Notes: a model not told the origin generated them from the letters alone. Shown: positions 27,336 through 36,689, counted from the first letter of the stretch. The stretch is 64,000 bases of DNA from CAZGAH01 sp964523295 (GCA_964523295.1 CAZGAH010000012.1:6357-70356), one strand, 5' to 3'. Program-made: numbers and translations.

Positions 27336-29748
27336 TCAGGCGTGGTCCTGGCTTTGCGTATCGTCATAAAAAAAGAAGGCATTGCCCCCGGATTCCTTGG
27401 CCGCGTACATGGCGGCATCCGCACATTGGAGCAACTGCTGGGGGGTCTCTCCATTTTGAGGATAGACGCTCACGCCAATGCTCACGCCGATGACGCAGGG
27501 TATTCCCGCCGGATGATACGGACGACTCACCGTGTCGACAATCTCCTGGGCGAGTCGCGAGACGTCGGCTTTGGCCGGTATGTTGTCCAGCAGCAGGGCG
27601 AATTCGTCGCCGCCGATGCGGGCCAGCGTATCGGAGCGCCGGACCCGGCTGCGCAGCCGTGAGGCCACTTCCATGAGCAACAGATCGCCGATATGGTGTC
27701 CGTGCGTATCGTTGATGCGTTTGAAGCCGTCCAGATCGAGATAGAGCAGCGTAAGGCCATGCACCAGGCGTTTGGCCTGGGCGAGCATCTGTTCGAAACG
27801 GTCGTGGAACAGGTAGCGGTTGGGTATGTTCGTCAAGCTGTCGAAGGTGGCCTTGCGTTGGAGATCGAGTTCGCTGCTTTTGCGGTCGGTGATGTCCTCG
27901 GCCAGCCCCTCTATGCCGGCGATGCGGCCGCTCTCGTCCAGGGCCGCGCGGGCGCTGATGGAGACCCAGATACGGCGCAGATCTTTTCGGCGCATGCGTA
28001 TTTCGAAGTTGGTCGCTGCGCCGGATTGGCGCAAGGTATCCAGAAAGGCCGTCTTGCCCTCCTGGTCGACGTAGATGTCGTTGCCGGCGTNNNNNNNNNN
28101 TGCCGGCGTTGATGGCGGTCAGTAAATCTTGAGGCGTCGCGTAGCCCAACATGCGGGCCATGGCCGGGTTGGCCTTGCGGACGTCGCCGTGCGGCCCTGC
28201 CAGAAAAATTCCTTCCACGGCATTTTCAAAGATGTTCCGATACGTTGCCTCGGCCTCGCGCAACGCGACTACCATTTTTCGCGCTTCGGTGATGTCTTCG
28301 ACCATGCTGACGAAGTAGTGGGGAGTACGACGGCCGGAACGGACGAGCGTCAGGGAGGTACGGCCGAGCATCAGGGTACCGTACTTGCGCCGGTACCGCA
28401 GCTCGATGGTACTCGACTCGCAGAGCCCGGCGAGAATATTCCGTTTGGCGGTGGCGAACTGCGCCAGATCGCCAGGAGCGAAGAGGTCGGTATCGCAGAG
28501 TCCGGTCAGTTCGTTGCGCGCGTAGCCCAGCTGCCGCGCATAGAGTGGATTGCCATCCAGCAGTACGCCCTCGGCGTTGTGCAGGGCGATGCCGATGCCG
28601 GCGTTGAGAAAAATGGCCTTGAAGCGGGCCTCACTGTCGCGCAGGGCGTTCTCGGCGCTTTTCTGCTCGGTGATGTCGATACCGGCGGCAATGACGTAGG
28701 CCTGATCTATCGCATCGTCGGGCAACAGGGCCATGGACCAGGTGATCAGCCGTTTGCCTCCGTCACGGGCCACCAGAAAACCTTCGAAGCACACGGGGTT
28801 GTGCGTCTCGTGGAGGGTCCGCAGCAGGGCCTCGAAGTGCTCCTGATCGTCTGGATGTACAAACGCCGCGCTCATGTGCCTGCCCAGTACGTCCGCGAGC
28901 GTGGCCTCTGCCGCCGCCTCGCAGGCCTTGTTCATCCGGGCGATGCGGCCTGAGGCGTCGAGCACCACGACCAGTGCGGGCGCGGTATCGAGAACAGCGG
29001 ATACGAAGTCGCGCTCGTGGACCAGGGCCGACTCGGCTTTTCCCCGTTCGGCGATTTCGAGACGCAGCCGTTCGTTCGAGCTGGTCAGTTCGGCCGTGCG
29101 TCGGAGCACTTCGTCCTCAAGGCGGTTGCGGTGGTCGAGCAGCTCTTTTTCGGATTGCGCAAGCCGTACCACGTGCCCTTCGAGTTCCGAATTGATGCGT
29201 TTTATGCATCCGTACAGTTCGAAGCTTTCGATCAGATCGGCGACGGAAAGCAGGATGATCGAGAGCAAACCGAAACTGATATCCTGGATGCTGCTCCGGT
29301 CCTGACCAAGCACTCCGACGAACATCCCCCGGCTGCGCGAGGCGGTGCTGAGCGTATGCAGGAGTAGCCAGCAGTCCTGGTCCTGCGGGGAGGAGAGGAT
29401 TACCGGTCGCCGTCGGCTCAGAGCCCAGGAAAAGGTCATGTCGTCGATCAGCCCGTCCACGAGACTCTCAATGCGCGCTGCCTGATCCTCCGGATCGCAC
29501 AGGGCCAGATGAAAATCGTCGTCAGCCTCGTTGACCAGATAGAAGGCCAGCGCCTCGAAACGAATAAGCGTCCGCACCCGGTCGGCGGCCTGCCGCAGTA
29601 TCAGGGTCGGGTTCGCAAGCCGATTCAGACTGGTCGGAAAATTTCCCAGATTGGCGGCAAGTTCCAGGGCGTTCATGGCCATGGCCTTTTCCCGCGTCAG
29701 ATAGGCGACCTGCTCTTCAAGAAAGGCTATCCGCTCGCGATCGGTCAT
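27336..29748 (-). CDS. GAF-PAS-PAS-PAS-GGDEF diguanylate cyclase (spans an assembly gap)
   Basis: The start overlaps the stop of the HDOD gene (ATGA). After joining across the N-run (see the gap entry) the product is 797 residues. It has an N-terminal GAF-like sensor (about 30-190), a coiled coil (about 205-255), three PAS domains (about 265-385, 390-510 and 515-635) and a GGDEF domain with LLYLDLDGFKRINDTHGH and RIGGDEFALLL. RRSD five residues before GGDEF is an intact inhibitory I-site. It should make cyclic di-GMP in response to a cytoplasmic signal; no membrane segment is clear. No EAL domain follows. Confidence 0.9.
28091..28100. other. Assembly gap in the GGDEF gene with 9-bp flanking overlap
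   Basis: Ten Ns are flanked by TGCCGGCGT on both sides (28082-28090 and 28101-28109). Removing the Ns and one copy (19 bases) joins the two frames and yields INAGNDIYVDQEGKTAF, a normal PAS sequence. The break is thus an assembly artefact and probably no base is missing. Confidence 0.92.
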
Positions 29749-31007
29749 CCCGTGCTCCGGCTGCCCAGAAAGGCCTGAAAAATGTCGCCGATAAGATGCT
29801 GTGCCTGACGTACGACCGAGGCCAGCAGGCTGACCGGCATGTCCAGAACCTTCCAGGCCTGGGGAGACAGCGCCGGGACGCCGGCCGGATCTCCGCGTTC
29901 GTAGATCAGGGCATGAGCGAGGATGTCGGCAAGATGGACGATAGCCGCGTCGAGCTGATTCTGCGAAGAATCGGGCTGGTGATGGTAGCGGACCATTTCT
30001 TCCAGGCAGAGTGGAAAGGTCCATTGGGTCAGAATGCAGCCCGCCGCGTCGGCATGATCGAATCCCATGACCTGCCGTTCGGCTTCGCAGAGCGCCACAT
30101 CGTAATGCAGGGCTATATCCAGGACATGACGTGCGGCGAGCGGATAGTTCCGCAGCATGATCAGCCGGCCGATGTCGTGAATCAATCCGCCCAGAAAAAA
30201 ACGCTCTTCGGTCAGGCCGAGCTTATGCACGGCAAGCAGGCGCGCAAAGACGCCCGTGGCGATGGAATGCTTCCAGAATGCCTTCATGTCGATGCGCTCG
30301 GCGGGGATGTCCTGGAAGTGTTGGACGACGGATACGCCCAACGCCAGCATGGACAGCTCGTTGGACCCCACCAGTGTCACCGCGCGGGAGATGGAGTCGA
30401 TTCGGGAAGGGAACCCATAGAAGGGGCTGTTCACCAGCCGCAGCAGTCTTGCCGTGAGGCTGGTGTCTTTGCTGACGACGTCGGCGGCGTGGATCGCCGA
30501 GCTGTTCGGGCTGTTGAGCACGTCGACAATCTGGAAGTAAATATCCGGGAACGAGGCGAGTTGAACCTCGCGCGAGGCCAGGTCCGCGGCCGAGGCCGGC
30601 ATGTCGCCCAGGTTCGGCAACGGAGCCGGTTCGCCGCTCGGAGAAACGATGCAGACGGGCGCCAGGACGCCGGCAGCGCTCGCGGCGGCAAGGGCCTGCA
30701 AGCTCAATCGATGAATCTCCCGCATGGGCTCAAGATCGAGATTCGCGCGCCGGAACAGCCAGGCCGCCCATTTGTGCGCCTGATCTTCTACATGAGCCGG
30801 TGAATCGTCCGAATGCGTTTCCGAGCCCGGTTCGGCAGCATCTTCGCCCGCGACGTCCGCCTCCGTGACGCCCCAGATCTTCAGAATACGGACGTGCTTG
30901 TCTTCGAGCACCGTTCCTTTGGGCAGCAGAAAGCGACCATTCGCCCCGAGCAGGTCACTGGCAAGCGTCATTCCGGACGCCAGATTGTCAATATTCCGTA
31001 TGCTCAT
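29745..31007 (-). CDS. HDOD-domain signalling protein
   Basis: The start at 31007 (MSIRNIDNL) follows GGAGCCGAGG. The 420-residue protein has an N-terminal region of about 140 residues and an HDOD domain (about 145-350: FPDIYFQIVDVLNSPNSSAIHAADVVSKDTSLTARLLRLVNSPFYG, then GGLIHDIGRLIMLRNYP). HDOD proteins act in regulation, often coupled to cyclic-di-GMP enzymes or chemotaxis. HD residues are partly kept (LIHDIG), but the class is generally not catalytic. It is translationally coupled to the following diguanylate cyclase. Confidence 0.88.
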   Translation of the reverse strand: MSIRNIDNLASGMTLASDLLGANGRFLLPKGTVLEDKHVRILKIWGVTEADVAGEDAAEPGSETHSDDSPAHVEDQAHKWAAWLFRRANLDLEPMREIHRLSLQALAAASAAGVLAPVCIVSPSGEPAPLPNLGDMPASAADLASREVQLASFPDIYFQIVDVLNSPNSSAIHAADVVSKDTSLTARLLRLVNSPFYGFPSRIDSISRAVTLVGSNELSMLALGVSVVQHFQDIPAERIDMKAFWKHSIATGVFARLLAVHKLGLTEERFFLGGLIHDIGRLIMLRNYPLAARHVLDIALHYDVALCEAERQVMGFDHADAAGCILTQWTFPLCLEEMVRYHHQPDSSQNQLDAAIVHLADILAHALIYERGDPAGVPALSPQAWKVLDMPVSLLASVVRQAQHLIGDIFQAFLGSRSTG

Positions 31008-31129
31008 CGCCTCGGCTCCAATGGACAAACATGTATACTCGTTTGTGCGGAAGCGCAAGACAAGCGGCAAATCCCGAAAACACGGTTCTGGAATGAACGC
31101 GTGAACTGCGTCGCAGCAACGAGGCCCGG

Positions 31130-31468
31130 CAACAGGAAATTGCTGAATACGAGCGGGCCGAGGCGGGATCGAGGCTCAGCCCACGGGATGCTGACCTGCC
31201 TTACACCGTGCTCGGGGCAGTCCACCCAAGGGATGCGCGCGTGAAGGAAGGTCTTGAACTGACAGGTGTCCAGATGCCGCCAGGTGCGCTCTTCCGAGTG
31301 GTCCCGGCAGGGCAGTGACAGACCGCATTCAGGGCAGGCCCAGGCGACATGAGATTCATGCTGCAGCCGGATGTCCACACGGCTCTCGTTCGTATTCAGC
31401 ACGACGTTTTCCACGGACCAGGGAGCCTCAAGGCCAGGTATGCGAGCGAAAAAGTCGACGTCTTTCAT
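31130..31468 (-). pseudogene. ISL3-family transposase, N-terminal fragment
   Basis: From the start at 31468 the frame encodes the ISL3 N-terminus: WSVENVVLNTNESRVDIRLQ, a zinc-finger pair CPECGLSLPCRDHS, RTWRHLDTCQF, and DCPEHGVRQVSIPWAEPRSR. After that (near 31130) the similarity ends and unrelated residues run to a stop inside the HDOD gene. The helix-turn-helix and DDE domains are gone. It lies exactly where pheT would be expected after pheS, so it is likely the scar of a rearrangement. Confidence 0.8.
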
Positions 31469-31673
31469 TGGGGACGTTCCTCCTGGGCCGTCGCCTGCAT
31501 CAGAAGGCTACCCACGACAAATCAGGAAGGACCTCATTCTGAGTTGGAAAGGAAGCACTTTTTCTGTGGTCAACCAGGATATAAAGTCGGTCGAACAAGC
31601 GCTGAACAGACGGCCAGGCTTGGATGAAGGGAGTTTGACGCAACGATCGGGATGATTGGTATCGAATGGGCTT

Positions 31674-32735
31674 TCAGAACTGACGAAGAAAGCGGACGTC
31701 GTTTTCAAAGAACATCCGCAGGTCGCCGATGCCATACTTGAGCATGGCTACCCGTTCGACACCCAGGCCGAAGGCGAAGCCGGAGTATTGTTCCGGGTCA
31801 TAGCCTACGGCCTTGAAAACCTCGGGGTCGATCATGCCGCAGCCCAGAATCTCGACCCAACCGGTCTGTTTGCAGACCCGGCAGGGGGTGCCTTTGACGG
31901 AGCCGCTGCCGCCGCAGAGCATGCAGGAGATATCGACTTCGGCGCTCGGCTCGGTAAAGGGGAAGAAGCTGGGACGGAAGCGGACCCTGGTCTGCGTACC
32001 GAATACACGGTGGAGAAAGGTGGTCAACGTGCCGCGCAAATCCGCCATGCTGACGTCCTTGTCCACCAGAAAGCCCTCGATCTGGTGAAACATGGGCGTA
32101 TGCGTCAAATCGGAGTCCCGACGGTAGACTTTGCCCGGCGCCACGGCGGCGACAGGCGGTTTGCGCTGGCGCATGGTCCTGATTTGCAATGGCGAGGTGT
32201 GCGTGCGTAGTAAAATGGCGTCAGTGACATAGAGGGTGTCCTGCATGTCGCGGGCGGGGTGCTCGGGCGGCATGTTCAGGGCTTCGAAGTTGTAGAAGTC
32301 GGTTTCGACCTCGGGCCCGCTGACGATCTCGTAGCCCAGGGCGATGAACACGTTGCAGATGTCGTCCATGACGCGGGTTACGGGATGCAAGGAGCCCTGC
32401 CAGGGCGTCCGGCCGGGCAAGGTGGGATCGAAACGGGATAGACGCTGCGCGTCGAGATGCCGGTCGAGTTCGTCCTTGCGGCCGGAGAGCAGGGCGGTCA
32501 GGGTTTGCTTGACCTGGTTTGCGGCCCGGCCTGCGGCCGGCTTCTCCGTGTCCGAGAGTTCCGGCAACCGGGCCATGAGTCCGGCCAGGCGACCTTTGCG
32601 GCCAAGATACTCCACTCGCAGGGCCTCGAGCGCGTCGAGTGCAGAGGTACTGTCCAGCCCGTCCATCCGTGCGAGATCGTCAGTAACGGCGGGAACGAGC
32701 GCTTCCAGTTCAGCAATCAAAGCCGGACTACTCAT
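31674..32735 (-). CDS. pheS: Phenylalanyl-tRNA synthetase alpha subunit
   Basis: The 353-residue class II subunit has the N-terminal coiled coil, motif 1 (HPVTRVMDDICNVFIALGYE and on), motif 2 (RRDSDLTHTPMFHQIEGFLVD), SYFPFTEPS-like FFPFTEPSAEVDI, WVEILGCGMIDPEV and motif 3 (GFAFGLGVERVAMLKYGI). The C-terminus MFFENDVRFLRQF is complete. PheS forms an alpha2beta2 enzyme with PheT. pheT, normally directly downstream, is absent within the following 31 kb of the window in either direction, so it must be elsewhere. Confidence 0.96.
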   Translation of the reverse strand: MSSPALIAELEALVPAVTDDLARMDGLDSTSALDALEALRVEYLGRKGRLAGLMARLPELSDTEKPAAGRAANQVKQTLTALLSGRKDELDRHLDAQRLSRFDPTLPGRTPWQGSLHPVTRVMDDICNVFIALGYEIVSGPEVETDFYNFEALNMPPEHPARDMQDTLYVTDAILLRTHTSPLQIRTMRQRKPPVAAVAPGKVYRRDSDLTHTPMFHQIEGFLVDKDVSMADLRGTLTTFLHRVFGTQTRVRFRPSFFPFTEPSAEVDISCMLCGGSGSVKGTPCRVCKQTGWVEILGCGMIDPEVFKAVGYDPEQYSGFAFGLGVERVAMLKYGIGDLRMFFENDVRFLRQF

Positions 32736-32830
32736 CGGGCACCCTGGTCGGATTGAATGGGTTGGGAACAGGAGTGCCGCGGCCTTGTCTCTACGGGCAA
32801 AGCCGCGGCAACGCGTACGTCCGGTCTCCG

Positions 32831-33184
32831 TTACGTCAGCTTGGCCTTGGCCATTTCGACAAGACGGGCGAAATGTTCCTTCTCATTGACGGCGAGATCG
32901 GCCAGCACCTTGCGGTCGAGCTGAATCCCGGCAAGGTCGAGGCCTTTGATGAACTTGCTGTAGGACAAGCCATTTTCCCTGGCGCCGGCGTTGATGCGCA
33001 GAATCCAGAGCTTGCGGAATTCGCGTTTGCGGACCTTGCGATCCCGGTAGGCGTAGCATAGGGCGCGCTCGGCAGCTTCTCTGGCGCTGCGATAAAGACT
33101 CCCACGAGCGCCGCGGTAGCCCTTGGCCATCTTGAGATATTTCTTGTGCCGTTTATGGGCGGCCAGTCCTCTTTTGACTCGCAT
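32831..33184 (-). CDS. rplT: Large ribosomal subunit protein L20 (bL20)
   Basis: The 117-residue protein matches bL20 throughout: MRVKRGLAAHKRHKKYLKMAKGYRGARGSLYRSA, then the helical 23S rRNA-binding part and ending VLADLAVNEKEHFARLVEMAK. It assembles early into the 50S subunit. In many bacteria L20 also represses its own operon. It follows rpmI by 127 bases and precedes pheS by 95. Confidence 0.97.
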   Translation of the reverse strand: MRVKRGLAAHKRHKKYLKMAKGYRGARGSLYRSAREAAERALCYAYRDRKVRKREFRKLWILRINAGARENGLSYSKFIKGLDLAGIQLDRKVLADLAVNEKEHFARLVEMAKAKLT

Positions 33185-33311
33185 GACTGTTTTCCTCCGT
33201 AGACAATGGTCGAGAACGCGCGAAAAGCAATGTGCCTGTCGAAGCGGCGCGTTGCCGGCATAATCTGCCGGCTACGCGCCGCGCACGGTCAGGCCGTGAG
33301 CAACGTGTGGC

Positions 33312-33509
33312 TCAGACGTACGGCAACATACGCTTGACGGACTTCATGTTCGAGGCGTCGACAAGAGCGGGCTGGCCGAGTCGACGTTTACGTTTGGCGT
33401 TCTTTTTGGTCAAAATATGACGCAGGTTCTGTTTGCGACGACGAATCTTTCCGCTGCCGGTGGCCTTGAAGCGCTTGGCGGCGCATCGTCTGGTCTTTAG
33501 CTTGGGCAT
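33312..33509 (-). CDS. rpmI: Large ribosomal subunit protein L35 (bL35)
   Basis: The 65-residue basic protein (MPKLKTRRCAAKRFKATGSG, then RRKQNLRHILTKKNAKRKRRLGQP) is a full-length bL35. The start follows AAGGAG. It sits between infC and rplT in the standard order. Confidence 0.97.
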   Translation of the reverse strand: MPKLKTRRCAAKRFKATGSGKIRRRKQNLRHILTKKNAKRKRRLGQPALVDASNMKSVKRMLPYV

Positions 33510-33880
33510 GGGTCGGTCTCCTTATCTGACACGGCAAATTCTCAGTGATCGCGGCACAACCCGTCCGGCACCACTGCGCCAGGACACAGGGAAATGCTAC
33601 GGCCGAGAAGCGGAATCGTTAGGCTATCTCAAAAAAAAATTCAACCTTTTTTTTCCTCTTTTCAGGCTGCCGCGCAATATACGACAGATACGAGGAAAAT
33701 ACCCTCCGTAAGCCCTCACGGTTGAGGTATTCTCCACTCCGCTTCCGCTATGCCCGTTGAGCATAACGGTATACTGGAAAACAGTTGTCTGTCGTGGCGT
33801 TCAATGCCCACGCTCTGTTTTCCTGCGCGACAGAACCGGTCGAGCCGGCAAGACTCAGCCTGACGCGACCGCGTAGCCGC
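33510..33880 (-). promoter_or_regulatory. Long infC-rpmI spacer, possible L20 leader
   Basis: These 371 transcribed bases hold no gene. On the minus strand a good hairpin (CCGTTATGC / GCATAGCGG, 33745-33769, one G-U pair) lies midway, followed by an A8 run and then a T9 run about 90 bases ahead of rpmI. In other bacteria, leaders before rpmI-rplT are bound by L20. A promoter is also possible here. No consensus is clear enough to name one. Confidence 0.4.
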
Positions 33881-34450
33881 CTATTCCGAAGAACCGGAAT
33901 CGGAACCCGCGGTCTCGCCGGACGTCTTTTTCTTGGCACCGAGGGGAGACAGGAACATGTTCATGGTCCTGCCTTCCACGCGGGGTTCCTGTTCGACCTT
34001 GGCGAGATCCTGCATGGCCTCTATCACGCGCTGCAGGATGTTCAATCCTCGATCTTTATGCACGATTTCCCGGCCGCGGAAGAAAACGGTAACCTTGCAA
34101 CGGTCGCCGTTTTCGATGAAGCGGCGGATATGTTTAAGTTTTGTCTGGTAATCGTGCTCGTCGGTTTTGGGTCGGACTTTGATTTCCTTGATCTGGATGA
34201 CCGTTGCCCGCTTTCTGGCTTCCTGCAGTTTTTTCTGCTGCTGATACTTGTACTTGCCGAAGTCCATTATCCGACAAACCGGCGGATCGGCGTTCGGCGC
34301 CACTTCCACCAGATCCAAACCTTGCTCTTGGGCAGCCCGGATAGCGTCCTCCTTAATCAGAATGCCCAGTTGCGCCCCATCCTCACCGATTACACGCACC
34401 TGTCGGGCGCGTATCTGGTGATTATACCGTGCCTGCGTAGACGAAACTAT
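33881..34450 (-). CDS. infC: Translation initiation factor IF-3, with probable AUA start
   Basis: The conserved IF-3 sequence begins at RYNHQIRARQVRVIGEDG, upstream of the first GTG at 34399, so that GTG cannot be the start. In frame, an ATA at 34448-34450 lies seven bases after AGGAGGG and gives 189 residues. Rare AUU/AUA/AUC starts are a known infC trait: IF-3 rejects such codons, which lets it repress its own translation. The rest is typical (GLDLVEVAPNADPPVCRIMDFGKYKYQQQKK, then the C-terminal domain). The gene overlaps the end of thrS by 29 bases and has a Ser/Gly-rich tail. Confidence 0.93.
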   Translation of the reverse strand: MVSSTQARYNHQIRARQVRVIGEDGAQLGILIKEDAIRAAQEQGLDLVEVAPNADPPVCRIMDFGKYKYQQQKKLQEARKRATVIQIKEIKVRPKTDEHDYQTKLKHIRRFIENGDRCKVTVFFRGREIVHKDRGLNILQRVIEAMQDLAKVEQEPRVEGRTMNMFLSPLGAKKKTSGETAGSDSGSSE

Positions 34451-36389
34451 AGCTCATCCCTCCTCGCTTGAATGGTTCGTGGCAATCCTCCAGAATGCGG
34501 GAGGCCACCTGCTCCAGCGTTTCAGGTCCTGGATTTTCTCCAGTGCGCAGGCGGACATTCAGACTGCCGGATTCGACTTCTTTATCACCGACGACAAGAA
34601 GATACGGAATTTTTTCCAGCTGCGCCTCACGGACTTTGAATCCGAGCTTTTCGTTCCGCAAATCCGCTTCAACACGTATTCCACGGGATTGCAGCTCCGC
34701 GCAGGCTGCCTGCGCATAGGTGCTCTGATTGTCCGTTACCGTAAGAATGCGCGCCTGAACCGGCGCCAGCCACGTGGGGAATGCGCCGGCATAGTGCTCG
34801 ATCAGTACGCCCATGAAGCGTTCAATCGCGCCCAGAATGACGCGATGCAGCATCACTGGCCGCCGTCGCTCGCCGTCCTGGTCTACATAGTATAAATCGA
34901 AGCGCTCAGGCAAGGTGAAATCGCATTGAATCGTGGCGCATTGCCAGCGGCGATCCAGCGCGTCCTTGAGTTTGATATCGATTTTCGGACCGTAGAACGC
35001 GCCATCGCCCTCGTTGATGTCGAAGGGCAGACCGAGCGTTTCCAGCGCCGTCTTCAACGCTCCCGTCGCCCGATCCCAGTCCTCGTCCGAGCCTATGGAC
35101 TTCTCCGGGCGTGTCGAGAGTTCCACCTCATAGGCAAAGCCGAACAGGCGCATGATGTCCTGCACGAAGCGCACGACACCAATAATTTCATCCTGAAGCT
35201 GGTCCGGACGGCAGATCAGGTGCGCGTCGTCCTGCGTGAATTGCCGCACCCGCAGCAGTCCATGCAATACGCCGGATTTTTCATGCCTATGCACCACGCC
35301 CAGCTCGAACATCCGGATCGGCAGGTCGCGATAACTGCGCAGCCGGGATTTGTAGATGAGCATGTGCGACAGGCAGTTCATGGGCTTGATGCCGTAGGCC
35401 TGCTCGTCGAGTTCCGTGAAGTACATGTTCTCACGGTAGTTTTCGTAATGCCCGGAGCGTTCCCAAAGCTCACGCTTGAGCAGAATCGGCCCCTGCACGA
35501 TGTGATAACCGCGTCGCAAGTGCTCCTTGCGTTCGAAGTCCTCCAGGATCGTGCGTACGAGCATACCCTTGGGGTGCCAGATGACCATGCCCGGGCCGGC
35601 GTCATCGTGGAAGCTGAACAGGTCCAGCTGGGCACCCAGCTTGCGATGATCGCGCCGGACCGCTTCCTCCAGACGACGCAAATGCTCTTTGAGGGCTTTT
35701 TCGTCGGCAAAGGCCGTACCGTAGATGCGCTGCAACATCGGATTCTTTTCGCTGCCCCGCCAGTAGGCCCCGGCGACGTGGGTCAGCTTGAAGGCCCTGA
35801 GCGCTCCCGTGGACGGGATGTGCGGCCCGCGGCAAAGGTCTACGAAGTCCCCGTCGGTATAGACAGAGACGGTCGCGGCATCCAGGCTGTCAAGAATTTC
35901 AAGCTTGTAGCCTTCGCCCATGCCGGCGAACAGCTCCCGAGCCTGCTCCTTTGTCATCTCCGAACGAACGAAAGGATGGTTTTCCGCTATTACGCGGGCC
36001 ATCTCCGCTTCGATGCGCTCCATGTCCTCAGGCGTGAACGGACGCTCGTAATCGAAATCGTAGTAGAATCCGTTTTCAATGGCCGGCCCGATGGTCACCT
36101 TGACGCCAGGAAAAAGCCGGCGGACAGCGGTGGCCATGATGTGCGCGGCAGAGTGCCGGATGATTTCCAGCCCCTCGGTCGAATCCGAAAATACGGGATC
36201 CAAGGATGCAATTCCCTCAGGAAGCGGCGCGGCGACATCAATACAGGTCTCGGAATCCGGATCAGCTCCGGAAATATGACAGGCCAGAACCCCTTTGAGC
36301 TTCTTCCCGCTCAAAACCCGGGACAGTACCTCCTGGCAAGATGCCCCGGGAGTAACCTCCACGCTCTGCCCCTGGACCAATACGTTCAC
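34422..36389 (-). CDS. thrS: Threonyl-tRNA synthetase
   Basis: I choose GTG at 36389, ten bases after AAGGAGG; the open frame reaches 36476 but adds non-family sequence. The 655-residue enzyme has a TGS domain (about 1-62), the SAD editing domain with HSAAHIMATAVRRLF (about 80-220), the class II core with zinc ligands (Cys in MNCLSHM, His in QFTQDDAHL, His in LHRVILGAIERF) and the anticodon domain ending GGMSYSFVYAGTV. It heads the thrS-infC-rpmI-rplT-pheS run. A tRNA-Val gene lies upstream on the same strand. Confidence 0.96.
   Translation of the reverse strand: MNVLVQGQSVEVTPGASCQEVLSRVLSGKKLKGVLACHISGADPDSETCIDVAAPLPEGIASLDPVFSDSTEGLEIIRHSAAHIMATAVRRLFPGVKVTIGPAIENGFYYDFDYERPFTPEDMERIEAEMARVIAENHPFVRSEMTKEQARELFAGMGEGYKLEILDSLDAATVSVYTDGDFVDLCRGPHIPSTGALRAFKLTHVAGAYWRGSEKNPMLQRIYGTAFADEKALKEHLRRLEEAVRRDHRKLGAQLDLFSFHDDAGPGMVIWHPKGMLVRTILEDFERKEHLRRGYHIVQGPILLKRELWERSGHYENYRENMYFTELDEQAYGIKPMNCLSHMLIYKSRLRSYRDLPIRMFELGVVHRHEKSGVLHGLLRVRQFTQDDAHLICRPDQLQDEIIGVVRFVQDIMRLFGFAYEVELSTRPEKSIGSDEDWDRATGALKTALETLGLPFDINEGDGAFYGPKIDIKLKDALDRRWQCATIQCDFTLPERFDLYYVDQDGERRRPVMLHRVILGAIERFMGVLIEHYAGAFPTWLAPVQARILTVTDNQSTYAQAACAELQSRGIRVEADLRNEKLGFKVREAQLEKIPYLLVVGDKEVESGSLNVRLRTGENPGPETLEQVASRILEDCHEPFKRGGMSYSFVYAGTV
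34458..34464 (-). promoter_or_regulatory. Ribosome site deciding the infC AUA start
   Basis: AGGAGGG on the minus strand lies within the last codons of thrS, with seven bases (ATGAGCT) between it and the ATA. The ATG inside that spacer is in the thrS frame (a Met of its C-terminus), not in the infC frame. Confidence 0.75.
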
Positions 36390-36567
36390 CTTGGCAATGC
36401 CTCCTTGCTCCGGCGGATAAAAAAAACACCCCCGCACAGCTAAAACACGACTGTGCGCGGAGACTGCTCCAAACAAAAGATCGGCCCCGCTCCCACCAGC
36501 CCGGACAGTCCGATTCCGGACGCCCTCGAGTTCCTGACGTGGGTGTGGGGCCGACTGTATTTCCTGA

Positions 36568-36643
36568 TGGTAGGAACGAGGAGATTTGAACTCCTGACCC
36601 CTTGCGTGTCAAGCAAGTGCTCTCCCCCTGAGCTACGCTCCTA
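36568..36643 (-). tRNA. tRNA-Val (anticodon GAC)
   Basis: The minus strand folds as a full tRNA. The acceptor stem TAGGAGC pairs with GTTCCTA (one G-U), the D arm is GCTC/GAGC, the anticodon stem CTTGC/GCAAG encloses TTGACAC with anticodon GAC, and the T arm has GAG-TTCAAAT-CTC. CCA is encoded. It reads GUC valine codons. It ends 179 bases before the thrS start. Confidence 0.95.
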
Positions 36644-36660
36644 TCCGTCAACGAGCGTTT

Positions 36661-36689
36661 TACCTATCTCTCCAGTTCCGGTTTGTCAA
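36661..36689 (-). promoter_or_regulatory. Sigma-70 promoter of tRNA-Val
   Basis: On the minus strand TTGACA (36684-36689), a 17-base spacer and TAGGTA (36661-36666) form a near-consensus promoter. Its expected start point lies about ten bases before the tRNA. Confidence 0.8.

Noticed and set aside
27336..28034. A separate short PAS-GGDEF gene
   Set aside because: It joins the upstream PAS gene once the 9-bp overlap is merged; there is no own start.
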